64,000 nucleotides of DNA from Diphasiastrum complanatum (taxonomy: Eukaryota; Streptophyta; Lycopodiopsida; Lycopodiales; Lycopodiaceae), in assembly GCA_029204225.1 (NCBI GenBank), contig CM055100.1:16076864-16140863 (forward strand), in the 5' to 3' direction. The notes beneath the pieces were generated by a model. That model searched no databases. It had not been told where the DNA came from and saw only the letters and a program-made list of their open reading frames with translations. A program made the translations under genes and the position numbers. Below are positions 53,721 through 64,000 of this stretch, one piece after another. Positions within the stretch are counted from its first letter, which is position 1, and the number at the start of each line of letters is the position of its first letter.

Positions 53721-54189
53721 ATTCTCTCGGTGCGTGCACTATTGGTGACTTAGTAGGCGAACACAAGAACATAATAATTTTAGAGCAGCGGAAGCTATGA
53801 GTAGACAACCAGACAAACAATCAGATGGCCAGACAGAACATGGAAAAGCATTGTAGTATTGACACAATTTTGAATGCAAAACCAAATAGAGCTGTAATCA
53901 GATTAAGTATAACAAAATATACAAGTCAATAATGCAGGTGAGCACCAAACAATAGCGGACGTAACCACGTGCTTCACAAAGCTAATCACGATCTGTAAAG
54001 GTTATGAACCTATTATTGACAATCTGTCTGGAAGGAATAATCAATGTGTGAAAGCATCTACAATGTCTGTCTCACATGTTATGAATCATGAACTATGTGA
54101 GTCATTGGTGTGAGGGAGCATTTTATTGCAGTGAATGGGTCACGTATAGTGTGTGTTTAAGAATGTCGTTGCTCGTGCATAAATCATTC

Positions 54190-54790
54190 TATCGGTGGCT
54201 AGAACTACTAGTGATCAATGCAAGGCAGTGCAAGCAGCTGACGCTCGAACTACTGCCAAATTCCTATACGAAAACATCATAGTGCGCTTTGGATGCCCGG
54301 TAGAGATAGTCAACGATCGCGAAATCCATTTCATCAATGAGACCATCAAAGTCCTATTGGAGGAATTCTTTGTGATCCATTGATTCAACACACCTTATTA
54401 ACCTCATGGTAATGGGCAGGCAAAATCATCCAACAAGATCCTGTGTAGCGTTATCACGAAAACAGTTGAAGCTAGCAGATCAGATTGGGAGCATAAGTTG
54501 CATGCTGCTCTGTGGGCATTCAGGACAATATATAAAGTAAGCACTGATCAAATACCATTCCAACTAGTTTATGGTCATGATGTTGTAATGCCAATGGAGT
54601 TTTTGGTACCTTCATTGAGAGTTGCCACCATACAATGCCTTGATGAATCCAAATCTCTACAGCTACGCCATGATGCCCTACACAAGCTTTGCGAGACACG
54701 CCTATTGGTTGTGCATGCATTGATAGCTGAGAAATCACGACGTAAAGTATGGTGTGAAGGATTTCAGATCATTATGATCCAATCCACTTG
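54190..54790 (+). pseudogene. Ty3/gypsy integrase core
   Basis: DARTTAKFLYENIIVRFGCP, EIVNDREIHFINETIKVLLE, a stop at about 54380, NGQAKSSNKILC, WEHKLHAALWAFRTIYKVST, PFQLVYGHDVVMPMEFLVPS, LRHDALHKL. The second catalytic Asp (VNDREIHF) is present; the usual Gly two residues later is altered. It is on the strand opposite to 53173-53720, so the two are separate insertions or the result of an inversion. Confidence 0.88.
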
Positions 54791-56350
54791 AAAGATCTTG
54801 GGTTACAAAGAGAAATACTCTACCAATCTCACCAGTGTAGAAAAATCAGCATCTACATACAAAATGAGATGCAAACTCTAATAGAACTTGTTGGCACAAA
54901 TTGGCCTTAGAATTGGGTCCCAGCCCACCCCTAAAGTGGCTAGACACAGTTTAAAAGTAAGAAACTGACTTTCAAAAAAATCGTCAAATATATTTTGTGG
55001 TCAATTTTTGTAAGACCGAGCCAAAAATGCCGGTCCACCTAGAGATGGGGGTCCCAGCCCATCCTAAATGAGGGTAGAGAAAAGTTTGTGGCCTTAGAAA
55101 TGGCCTGTGATAAAGTTTTATGGCTTTCTGGCCAGTTTTAAAAATAGTCGGCATAGTCGTGCTAAAATCCTACCATGTATAGAGTTGGTTCTACTAATAT
55201 ATGGTTGCCTAGTGCATTTTTAGAAAAACCGTGTTGTCGTGGGAGCCCTAGTCATGAATGCTGGAAAAGTCAACTTCAGTCAAAGAGCCATCAAAGAAAA
55301 ATATTTATCGGGCAAAAACCAAACTGTGAATTATGGGCAATACTGAAAACTTGCAGAAACTCTAAGGGGTAAAATTGGGCAAACTACGAGAAACAGGCAA
55401 AATACACAAATCAATCGATAATCTCGAGAAACCAAATGGCAAGGGCCGGCGGGCCACACATACTATAAGGAAAAATCAAATGCCAAGGATATGAAGGACT
55501 AAAAGAGACCAAGGACCAAGAAAGTGAAGGGCACCTTAGGTGGAGTCGGGGTTTGACAAAAGTCCTCACCCACCTTTTGGATAATAACTGTAAACAAGAC
55601 TTTAGGACCTAGGGGGCCTAAAAAAATATCTTCTCTAGCTTTTGACAAAGAGGGCATCTTGGCTAGATTTGGAGGTAGCCAATAAAGGGCTTTAAATGGC
55701 ACCAACCTCTACACCCTCAAGGAGACACTTGGTGTACTTGCCAATGGGTGTTGGACAAATGGACAAAAGGGCTCGAAGGGCACAAAAATTGGAAAAGCCT
55801 CAGTTTGAAAGGGGACACTCTGGGATTTACTATAAAAGGAGGCCACTCTTTGTGTTAAAGATATAGTTGGATAATAGTGTGATAGTGAGTTGATAGTTGG
55901 AATTGATGAGTTTGATGTGCTAGGTTTGATGTGATAGTTGAATGCCATGTTCATTGAGAGTGTCATTATATTTGTTGAGAGTTAGTTAGAATTCATTTGA
56001 GTTGGAAGTCATGTTGGTTGAGAGTCTTTTGGAGTGTGAGCCTGTTTGTTTGAGGGAGGTTGTTGTTTAGTTCCATTTTGTGTCTAATGTTTCTCAAAAT
56101 TAGTACTACTTGGATGTTAGTTGTTTTGTGTAGTGTTTACAATTGGGTGTTTTGGAGTGATGTTGTGCCTGAGAATACTGAATGTTGAGTGACTAGTTCC
56201 CCTTTGTTGTTTTTTGTTCCATGTTAGTTGCTTAACATGTGGAATGGTTGTTTGATTGGTGGAGATTGAGTAAATGATGGTAGATTGAGGGTTGGAAGTT
56301 GGTTGTAGAGGTAATGATTATATCTCTTGAGCGATGTTTGGATTTGGATG
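54791..56350. other. no gene recognised
   Basis: Frames here are short and unfamiliar. A TATA-like ACTATAAAAGG lies at about 55830 after GGGATTT, suggesting an LTR-type promoter in plus orientation, but no LTR pair was found. Confidence 0.35.
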
Positions 56351-57220
56351 TTAGCCCAATGTTGTATGAGAGTTTGTGTGGCCTTTGTAAGGAGGGGAAT
56401 GTATTGTTTTTGCTTCACTTGCAGTGAAGATAAATCTCTTAGAACTATTGTAAGAAAGTAGATTAGAAAAGTAGTCTTTTTGGTGAGTCATGTGAGAGCT
56501 TGCCCACCAAGTGTCTTGATTAGATGTTTGTGGTGAGGATACCATCAAAGATAGATTGCCTTCTTCCTCCTCCTCAAGCACAAGATTTCCTTGATTGTCC
56601 TTCTCTTGGGCATTCTTCTTCTTGTAGCACTCGGATGCAAAATGTCCCTTTTTTCTACAAAAGAAACACTTTAGCTTCTTCTTGTCCTTCTTGCTCTTGC
56701 CTTTGGAACTTGATGCTCCATCTTTGTTCCCATCTCCATGTCTTGAGTCTTCTTGGATGGAAACTTCTTCTTCTTGCCTTTCAAAGAAAAATTAGGTTTT
56801 CATCACCATCATTTAAAGATAAGGAACTCATCCTACTTTTGATCTCTCCTCACTAACAAGCACACTTTGAAGTTTTTCAATACTAGGAAGTGAATCTTCA
56901 ATAGCAAAGGTTTGAACAAGATTGGAATAATCATCTCCTAATCCATTCAAAATGATTTGAGCTAATTCATCATCTTTGATTTTATCATCTATAGAAGACA
57001 ACTCCTTATTCAAAGATTTGATCCTAAGTACTATGTCATAAAGATCATGAAGTACAAGCAAGGACTCCATTCGAACTATCCAAGTAGCATAATTAGTGGA
57101 TGTAAGTCTTTCACTAGCTTCAAGCGGAAAACCACCCATTGATGCCATTTTTGAATGTGAAAAAGCACTAGAAACTCTTATGGTTTCTCTAAGAGATCTG
57201 AACCTAAAGACTTCTAGCAA
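56351..57220 (-). pseudogene. copia gag and damaged protease (element F)
   Basis: Minus strand: FPLEASERLTSTNYATWIVR, MESLLVLHDLYDIV, then an internal gag deletion straight to RIKSLNKELSSIDDKIKDDE, QIILNGLGDDYSNLVQTFAI, LPSIEKLQSVLVSEE. After a shift the knuckle CFFCRKKGHFASEC (about 56630-56672) is intact. The protease reads DTWW followed at once by ASSHMTHQKD, so the residues carrying the catalytic Asp-Ser-Gly are deleted. Closely related to element E. Copia sequence stops at about 56400; the rest of pol is missing. Confidence 0.87.
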
Positions 57221-57738
57221 TTTAAAAAGCTTATAGACTCAATCCTATCACTCATGAACCAATCTAGAATGACGAAAATTTAGATTCTAGTCTCAAACTT
57301 GCAAAATCCTTCCTTAATCTATGATTTTTAGAAATTTCTCTCTTCAACCTCAACATACACTCAAAAAATCAGAGAAGATCAATTAATGCACCTAATTCAA
57401 GCTTCAATTTTGATTTTTTGGCTGATCTAATCCAAGAACTAATCAAGGGATGAGATTTAGTATAGAAAATCCTTGATTTTGCACTATAAATCACTCAAAT
57501 TGGGTATGTGAGTCAAATTCTACAAATTTTTGAAATTTCTCAGTCAAAACCAGAGCTGTACGGCCTCACACGTGTGAAAAGGGTTCCTACAGCCCACAAC
57601 AAGATCTGGACCAAAAATTTTGAGGATAGCTATCAAATCCAACTCGCTACACAAAATTTGACTAGTTTCCTAAAAACTGCTAATTTTGGCTTTGATTTGG
57701 ATTAACCCTATCAATTTCAACAAAACCTCTTGTACTTG

Positions 57739-57750
57739 GCTCTGATACCA
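57739..57750 (-). other. primer binding site of element F
   Basis: The minus strand reads TGGTATCAGAGC, touching the LTR end. Confidence 0.9.
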
Positions 57751-58571
57751 TGTGCAAAAAGTACAAAAAGGACCAAGAGTGGATCCTAATCTGATCCTCA
57801 AGAGGATTGGTTGTCAGATTACTTGATCTATCAATCTACTTGAGATTAAGATCAATCTAGATCAATTCTAGACACAAAATCCTAACAAGAACAATCATTA
57901 ATTGAAGGTAGGTGTACTTTCTGGTTTCACACATGTGAAACACTATCTGAGTATGGAATCCAACCTGAAAATCAAGTACACATTGATAGAACCTCAAAAC
58001 AATCAAAACAAATGTAGACAAATGGAGAGAATCACTCAAAATTGCTTCCAAAACCAAGATTGGTGTCTCACATTGATTATGGCCAAATAAGCCTCTATAT
58101 ATACACTTCTTGGAGCTCGAGGTACTGATCATGCATCAGATCTCACACGTGTGAAGATGCCTTGTCACCATCATGCAATTTGACACATGGATCAAAGCTT
58201 TCCATTTTGGGCATTTTTGGTCTATTTTCCTACTATATGGAGATCTTCATGGAAATCTTGTAGAAGCAAAAACTCGCCTACTTCAGCTATTTCCACACGT
58301 GTGAGATGTCCTCTGCACATGGGATGTGACACCTATTCAAAATATTTGGCTCATGCAATCATTAGATTGGTGCCATGTGTCATATCTCTAGAAAACTAGT
58401 TTTTAACCATTTTAGCCACTAGAACTTGAATTAAAGCATATGTACAACATATATGATTATGGTATATGAAAAGTACACTAGTTTCACACGTGGAAACAGG
58501 CTCCTCACATGTGTGTCTATCCTATATACAAGATTTTTGACTTCTACCAAGCTTATTTTGTATTTTTCACA
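57751..58571 (-). repeat. 5' LTR of element F (821 bp)
   Basis: Plus strand TGTGCAAAAAGTAC to GTATTTTTCACA, with inverted termini resembling TGTG...CACA. It holds several CACACGTGTG-type words (about 58143, 58293, 58490). The partner LTR was not found. Confidence 0.8.
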
Positions 58572-58783
58572 ATACCAACCTTCGCAAGGGGCATAAATGG
58601 AATAAGAGCAGTAAAATTAGCATGTCTACATGGTCTGATCCAACCACAAGAACAAGTTGTGCGAGCATTCACCCCCTGCGAGATTTGAACCCTCGCAGAC
58701 TGTCAAAACCCTTGCAAAACCTTCGCAGGGTAGTCAAGTCACCTTCTGAACTCTTGCAGACTTCTTCGAGGTCTTAGAATTTT

Positions 58784-59493
58784 GTGAAGAAGGTCTTTGC
58801 CAAAATTTGGATGGAACTGAATAAGGGAAAGTGGATTTCACCTAATACGCACTCTAATTTCCACTATATAAGGGCTGAATTCGAGTCATTTGTCACATTT
58901 CTTGACAAAGATCGCACGACGATCCAAATGGGCAGAATGCACCCCTCTGGACAAAATCACCATCCAGAACTTCAACTGGCCAAGGATTCATTCAGAGCAC
59001 AGTTGGAATACAGATGTAGATGCTCGAAGGGCTCTCACTCTATTTGCGAATAAGTATTTCAACTGCCTTGACCCAGCAGTCCACGCGGCAGGCACTTACG
59101 CCCGAGACTTAGAGCATTTAATGGGGATTGAAACCAAGTGGGACAATTTTCTCCCTTCCATATTCTTTGATCTAAATAAGGTGCTAGCCTCAAAAAAAGT
59201 AGAAGATCAGCTGCCAGTCGTTCAAGTCTGTTACAGAGCTGCATTCCTTGGCGATCCCTTGGGACGCGCATATTCCAGCGTGGGTCGACCAGAAGGCTAA
59301 CAGGAGGTCCACAAGTCCTTCACACGCCCAAGGACTTGAAGGAAAATGGACTGAAATCAATTTCATGGAAGATGTCAAGGGCTACTTGATACACAGAGGG
59401 CAAGCAAGAAGACTCTTACTAAATCTAGCAAGAGTGCCTGCTTCGCGTATAAGTCCATGGCCCAATGAGCACCACAAGCCTGGAGTTTGTTAA
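58784..59493 (+). pseudogene. frameshifted unrecognised ORFs
   Basis: Three overlapping frames appear to be one broken coding region: 58784-59053 (FAKIWMELNKGKWISPNTHS, YIRAEFESFVTFLDKDRTTI), 58890-59300 (TIQNFNWPRIHSEHSWNTDV, LFANKYFNCLDPAVHAAGTY, LEHLMGIETKWDNFLPSIFF) and 59248-59493 (IPAWVDQKANRRSTSPSHAQ, GKWTEINFMEDVKGYLIHRG). The composition looks protein-like and unlike the surrounding AT-rich DNA. I recognise no family; in a retroelement-dense region a gag remnant is possible. Confidence 0.35.
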
Positions 59494-60225
59494 ATCAGAC
59501 ACTAGCGACTTGGGGACTTTTGTAATTAAATAAACTTTGAGGCTCAAAGGACAATTTCTTCAACCTTACGAGTTTACTTTTTGAGAGTGGGTCCCTAATT
59601 TTGGACTCACATGAGTCTTGTGATTTCTAGTGGACTTTATTGTGGACCCTTGGATACAAGTCTGGCGTCACTATGATGTCTGGATCAAGGGATCAATCGC
59701 CTCGAATATTGCCAATAGGATTTTGGGACAATAGGGCCTTCCCCATTTATAAAAAGGCCCCATTTTACTATATATAATGCTTAATGAGAAGGAGGAAAAT
59801 CTCTCCCAATTTTATGGCAAAGCGAAGCAATCCTCACTTATTTTGCTATTTCACTTCGCTAATGCTCTTGCTTATGTGTTTTCCTTGCTTCTACTTTCCA
59901 TTGCCTATTCGGTTGCCACTCTACGTTAATGTTTTCTTTCCCTTAGTTAAGACACGCAATAATGGCGCATTTGACGCTAACCTCCACTCTCACTCTCTAC
60001 CTCTCTCTTTTCTCTCTTCTCCTCTCAATATCTTCTATTCTTCCCGTCCCTTTCACCAACAATCATGATGAAGGTAGTTTAGGGGAGTAGAGTTAGGGGT
60101 GTGTAGCGTTAGAGGTGGTAGTGTTAGGGAAAAAGTAGAGAACGAACTAAAAGTAGCATCTATTTATAGTTAGGTGCCTATCCAGTGTTCTAACCCTTGT
60201 TGACATACGGGAGGGCTACTACTAC
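59494..60225. other. non-coding; LTR- or promoter-like
   Basis: CTATATATAATG at about 59768 and TTATAAAAAGGCC at about 59749, followed by CT-rich sequence, resemble a plant LTR promoter. No LTR pair identified. Confidence 0.35.
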
Positions 60226-60339
60226 ATGAGATCTTCGACCCTACAGACACTCACCTTCACACAATCAATTGTTGAGTTTGAGCCACAACACAACCACAAC
60301 CTAAGTAAAACCACGACCATCTATGACAAGATAATACTT

Positions 60340-61105
60340 CAACTCCTTCGCAACCATACTAGCTTGAAAGTATTAAGAAGTGATAATGGAGGGGAGTACA
60401 TCTCCAATAGGATGAAAGAGTTTTGTGAAACTAATGGCATTAGGAGAGAGTTTACTTGCATATATACTCCACAACAAAATGGAGTAGCTGAGAGAAAGAA
60501 TAGGACATTATGTGAGTGTGCTAAAGCTATGAGATTAGATGCATCACATCCTATTTCATTTTGGGGAGAAGCTATTTTATGTGCAAACTTTCTATGTAAT
60601 AGAATGACTAGTATGCTAGATCAATCTTAGCAAAATTTGGCATGATTGATTGTAAAGGAGTTGAAACTCCTATGGAACTAAGTGTAAAAGTTTCTAAGGA
60701 AAGTGATGAAGCATCCTTTGAGGACATTACTACCTATAGAATGCTTATTGGTTCTTTGATATACTTAACCATCACTAGACCAGATCTTAGTTTTTGTGTT
60801 GGCAAGTTGAGTCAATACATACAAAGTCCATTAATATGTCATTGGAAAGGAGCAAAAAGGGTGTTAAGGTACATCTCGGCTACAAAAGACTTTGGCATAG
60901 TTTATGAAAGGACTAATATTTGCTTAAGAGCAAATTCAAACTCAAGTTTTGCAAGTGACAAGATGGATAGAAGATCCATAAGTGCATTTGTTACATTCTT
61001 ATGTGGAGGAGCTATACGTTGGCTTTCCAAAAAGCAAGATACCATCTCTCTTCATCAACAAAATCTGAGTATAAAGCTATGACAACAGCAAAAAAGTAGG
61101 TTCTT
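60340..61105 (+). pseudogene. copia fragment: integrase core end joined to RT/RNase H end
   Basis: Integrase: LKVLRSDNGGEYISNRMKEF, CIYTPQQNGVAERKNRTLCE, SFWGEAILCANFLCNRMTS, up to about 60613. Then, in another frame from about 60625, the end of RT: KFGMIDCKGVETPMELSVKV, SFEDITTYRMLIGSLIYLTI, TRPDLSFCVGKLSQYIQSPL, and RNase H: KMDRRSISAFVTFLCGGAIR, WLSKKQDTISL, then a shift. The integrase C-terminus and almost all of RT are deleted. The same motifs in element E differ only modestly, so this is a relative. Confidence 0.88.
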
Positions 61106-61197
61106 TGGCTTAAAAGGCTATTGGAGTGTTGTGTCATCGATGTAGCATAGGGGTCCGTCACTGGGAGCGGCAACCTCGCCTTTACCTGCATAGCAAG

Positions 61198-61329
61198 AAG
61201 AGAGAGAGAGAGGAGAGAGAGGAGAAAGAGAGTGGAGAGAGGGAGAGAGAGAACGCCTAGTTGAGAAAGGCTTTGGGAGCTCAAGCGCCTACCCAAAGCT
61301 ATTCTATCCCAATGTAGGGAGAGAGGGAG

Positions 61330-61416
<87 letters not shown>
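61198..61416 (+). repeat. GA-rich tract with an 82-bp perfect (GA)n core at 61335-61416
   Basis: 61198-61250 and 61319-61416 are GA-rich, separated by a stretch with a hairpin (GCTTTGGG ... CCCAAAGC, about 61269-61300). Confidence 0.9.
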
Positions 61417-61424
<8 letters not shown>

Positions 61425-62040
61425 GAGTTTTATTAGAATGAGAATGAAAGATGATACAATACAAAGGAAATGGCTCTCTCTTATAGATTTTAGAGGTGAG
61501 CCTCCTTCACTCTCATTGGCCACTTCATTGGGGCAAGGATTCTAATCCAAGCCTTTAAAATAAACACAACTTAAATCTATTGGTGCTAAGAAAGCACAAG
61601 GGGACTCACATGATTCATGTGAGTTTTAAGTTGGACCCTTTTAGCTTTTTTATTTGCAACTTGACTTAGGGCCTCTAATGTCATTTTAGAGTTTTAAGCC
61701 CCTAGTCTCTTATTCCTAAGAATTACAACTTGCTACTTGTGCTGGGTTGGGCTTACACGCGCAGGATTCCAGTGCCCTCGCACTTACTACCCTACTTACA
61801 ATGTATTGTGGCGGGGCCCACTAGGAAGGCTTGGCCAACAATATTTTAAGCGGTGGGACCCACTTGTTTATTACTGTGCTAGAAATACCCACAACAGGGT
61901 CCACGGCCCAAAGTAGTGTCGGTCCCTCGGCACTACTAAGCTGCAACTGTCATGAAGGGGCGCTATTGTTGGTTCTTTTATTGCTGGGACATGGGTGCTT
62001 CAGGAAAAGCCTGGATAAAATTCGCTTATGTAAAATCGGA
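61417..62040. other. no gene recognised
   Basis: Only short frames. It separates the GA tract from the gag-like gene. Confidence 0.4.
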
Positions 62041-63908
62041 GGCTTTATTGGATGATGGCGATCAGGCAAGAACTTGGACTTGCCAAATTTTCAATAATAC
62101 CCATAAGGGTCTAGTGGCCATTTCGGATAACCTTGTTCATTGACAATTGGGTAGTGAAGGTATGTCATCGGAGGATCCCAAGATAAATCTTGCTGATATA
62201 ATGGATTCTCATAGATCGGTGCAACTGGTCCCAATGTCATGGACTCCTCCAAATCATAATGTGGATATGACGTGCTTGTTTGATGCTCTTGTCTGTCCAG
62301 GTATTCGAAGTATACATCAACCTGACGACTTTCCTCAGCAGTCATTGCAAGTGAGGATATCATAGATTTAGGACAAGGCTTTGTCATTTTAGGTGATGAT
62401 TCTTGTTGTACAATTGGCCGTTTTGAGAATGTATATTCCCAGAATTGGCGTTGATTTGGGGGTCTGTTGAATTGTGGAACAATTAAACTTTGGTTGAATC
62501 TTGCTCGTTGAGAGGCAATCATCAACTTTAGTCTTCTCTTGGTCATTGCATTTCCCCATTGAAGGCTACGTGATGGCACTATTCCTTGGATCTTGTGTTG
62601 AATTGCCTTCAAGTTGCTCTGTTGATGCTAGTCCCCTTTGTAATTCATCACTAAGAATTATTTGTAGTGATTGCGCCAAGAGACTTGGTAAAATCCGTTG
62701 GACTTCGTCGGATGCCAATTTCTTGACTTACTTAGCTACCATTGGCGTGATGGATTCTACCATCTCTGTCTTCTGTGATGGTTTTACTTGTTTGCCCGAG
62801 GGTATCTTTGCATACTTTGGGACTTTTTCCAGATTGTCCTCTTCGTCACTCGTTTCATAACCCGGTGGCACTTAGATTTTTCTTTTGTAGTATGTTCGAG
62901 GTGGAAGGGTTACCCCAGGTGCATGTCGGTCTACATAGGCCAAATGCCTCCAGGCTATTTGTGAATTTCTCATCGGGCAATCTCGGCATGGATGATTAAC
63001 TCCGCATTGTGAACACGAGGGATCAAATGTTGACGGATCCCCTCGGTGTGGACATTCAGCCTGGCGGTGTTTTCCTCCGCATCCATAACAGCTAACTGAG
63101 TGCAGTATGCCATCACCTCTAAGTTGAAAGGCATACACTGGTAACAGATTCCCCTTAGGATTTTCCACAAAATAGACTGGTAGGCTGTTATGGTCCTCCA
63201 GTGAATGCAGTGACATGCAAGAGGATATAACCAAAACTTCTACCTTGCAACTGTTTGTTGAAAAAACTCGTGATTTAGATAGATTAATTTGACATCCATC
63301 CTTCTGTGAGCTCCTTGTTGGCTTGATTCTGCTTCTGACCGTTGAACTGCTGGATCTTGTTGTCGACAAGTCTGTTTCTCTGTATTTTGTCCCTTTAACA
63401 AGCACAGATTCTTGATTGGACACCTGGTACTTGGATGATCTCCAAAACAAAAGGTACATTCATCCTTTTCAAGAAACTTAATAGAGCGAGCATAAGCTTG
63501 CTGATAGCTTGAACTGCAAGGTTCTTGGTCTTCCGTTGCACTTGATCTGCTTGACCTTGCTGCACTTTGTTTTCTTGCATGGGGTTCTATTCTTGTTGGA
63601 TCATTGCTTCTTGTCGACCATTGTTCCTCTGATTCCCCATCTAGATAGGGAAAATCCTTCTTCTCGAGTGAGATTTCCATCAAGGCATCATCCTTACAAA
63701 GTTGTGCAAGCGACGCATAGGATGCTAACTCTTCCATACCAGATCTGATCCTTTTGGGTAGTCCGGCATAGTATTTTGCCATGATGATCTGTTGGAGAAT
63801 CGGGGGATCACAATCCTTCACTAGATGATAGATCTGATAGGTGTAGTCTCGGATTGTTTCAGCAGGGAACTTTTTTAATTTTGATAATCCTACAAGGGCG
63901 ATCTCCAT
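62041..63908 (-). pseudogene. gypsy-like gag with three CX2CX3HX4C zinc knuckles
   Basis: The minus strand starts at or before 63908: LKKFPAETIRDYTYQIYHLV, QQIIMAKYYAGLPKRIRSGM, LCKDDALMEISLE, a retrotransposon-gag-like segment. A Ser/Arg-rich linker follows, then knuckle 1 CTFCFGDHPSTRC (about 63455). A frameshift at about 63240-63290 leads into the 62872-63459 frame with knuckle 2 CYGCGGKHRQAEC (about 63075) and knuckle 3 CSQCGVNHPCRDC (about 63000). A stop at 62872 and a further shift give the C-terminal part 62612-62091 (FNQSLIVPQFNRPPNQRQFW, AEESRQVDVYFEYLDRQ, LSWDPPMTYLHYPIVNEQGY, DPYGYY). The spacing CX2CX3HX4C is one residue shorter than canonical. The upstream part lies beyond or near the window end. 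A relative lies at 5230-5640. Gag assignment is by inference from layout. Confidence 0.65.
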
Positions 63909-64000
63909 AGTTCAGCACTAGAATGTCGCAAAGTAGCTGGTTGGTGAATTGCTTCAAGGTTTGCTCAATGACTCTGGTGTTCCAACCCTTCTTTTTTTTT

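Noticed and set aside
61269-61300. Hairpin GCTTTGGG/CCCAAAGC as a small RNA gene or terminator
   Set aside because: An eight-base stem alone, in a GA-rich repeat context, is not enough evidence.
62041-63908. Endogenous pararetrovirus coat protein
   Set aside because: Three zinc knuckles and a gag-like segment are present, but no movement protein, RT or other caulimovirus marker is in the window; a gypsy gag is the simpler reading.

Overview
This is plant nuclear DNA. It is AT-rich, carries a spliced plant-type NPF/PTR transporter gene with GT-AG introns, and is otherwise filled with fragments of Ty1/copia and Ty3/gypsy LTR retrotransposons and very long (GA)n microsatellites. A seed plant with a large, repeat-rich genome fits best; I cannot name the species from sequence alone. 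No bacterial, organellar, CRISPR, tRNA or rRNA feature was seen.

Layout. 0.1-1.3 kb (-): exons of an unrecognised coiled-coil protein. 1.57-3.79 kb (+): decayed Ty3/gypsy RT, RNase H and integrase. 4.28-5.2 kb (+): copia gag fragment. 5.23-5.64 kb (+): tail of a gypsy gag-like gene whose relative lies at 62.0-63.9 kb (-). 5.7-11.1 kb: no convincing gene. 11.1-12.0 kb (+): spliced pseudogene, perhaps transposase-derived. 12.45-17.44 kb: copia element with two LTRs but no integrase. 18.85-23.72 kb (+): the only intact host-type gene, a five-exon NPF (PTR2-like) transporter of 628 residues. 23.7-28.9 kb: intergenic, with a 252-bp (GA)n tract. 28.9-32.8 kb: two imperfect direct repeats of about 0.8 kb bracketing a copia integrase fragment. 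33.36-41.58 kb (-): copia element D, split in its RNase H region by complete copia element E (34137-40010) with a GGTCC target duplication. 41.6-43.8 kb: no clear gene. 43.8-45.5 kb (-), 45.9-47.46 kb (+) and 47.8-49.6 kb (+): three more copia fragments. 50.19-52.2 kb (+): an LTR, primer binding site and copia gag fused to a gypsy RT fragment. 53.2-54.8 kb: gypsy RNase H/integrase pieces on both strands. 56.35-58.57 kb (-): copia gag/protease remnant with its 5' LTR. 58.8-59.5 kb (+): frameshifted unrecognised ORFs. 60.2-61.1 kb (+): copia integrase joined to RNase H by internal deletion. 62.0-63.9 kb (-): gypsy-like gag with unusual zinc knuckles.

How it fits together. The NPF gene would encode a proton-coupled plasma- or vacuolar-membrane carrier and sits alone in a retrotransposon island. 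None of the retroelements looks autonomous now: element E keeps one uninterrupted frame apart from four stop codons, while the others are frameshifted, internally deleted or truncated. Recurring themes are deletions that remove integrase or reverse transcriptase, nesting, copia/gypsy chimerism, long GA tracts, and TCACACGTGTGA-type palindromes in and near the LTRs of two copia elements. All calls were made by eye from translated sequence, without database searches.
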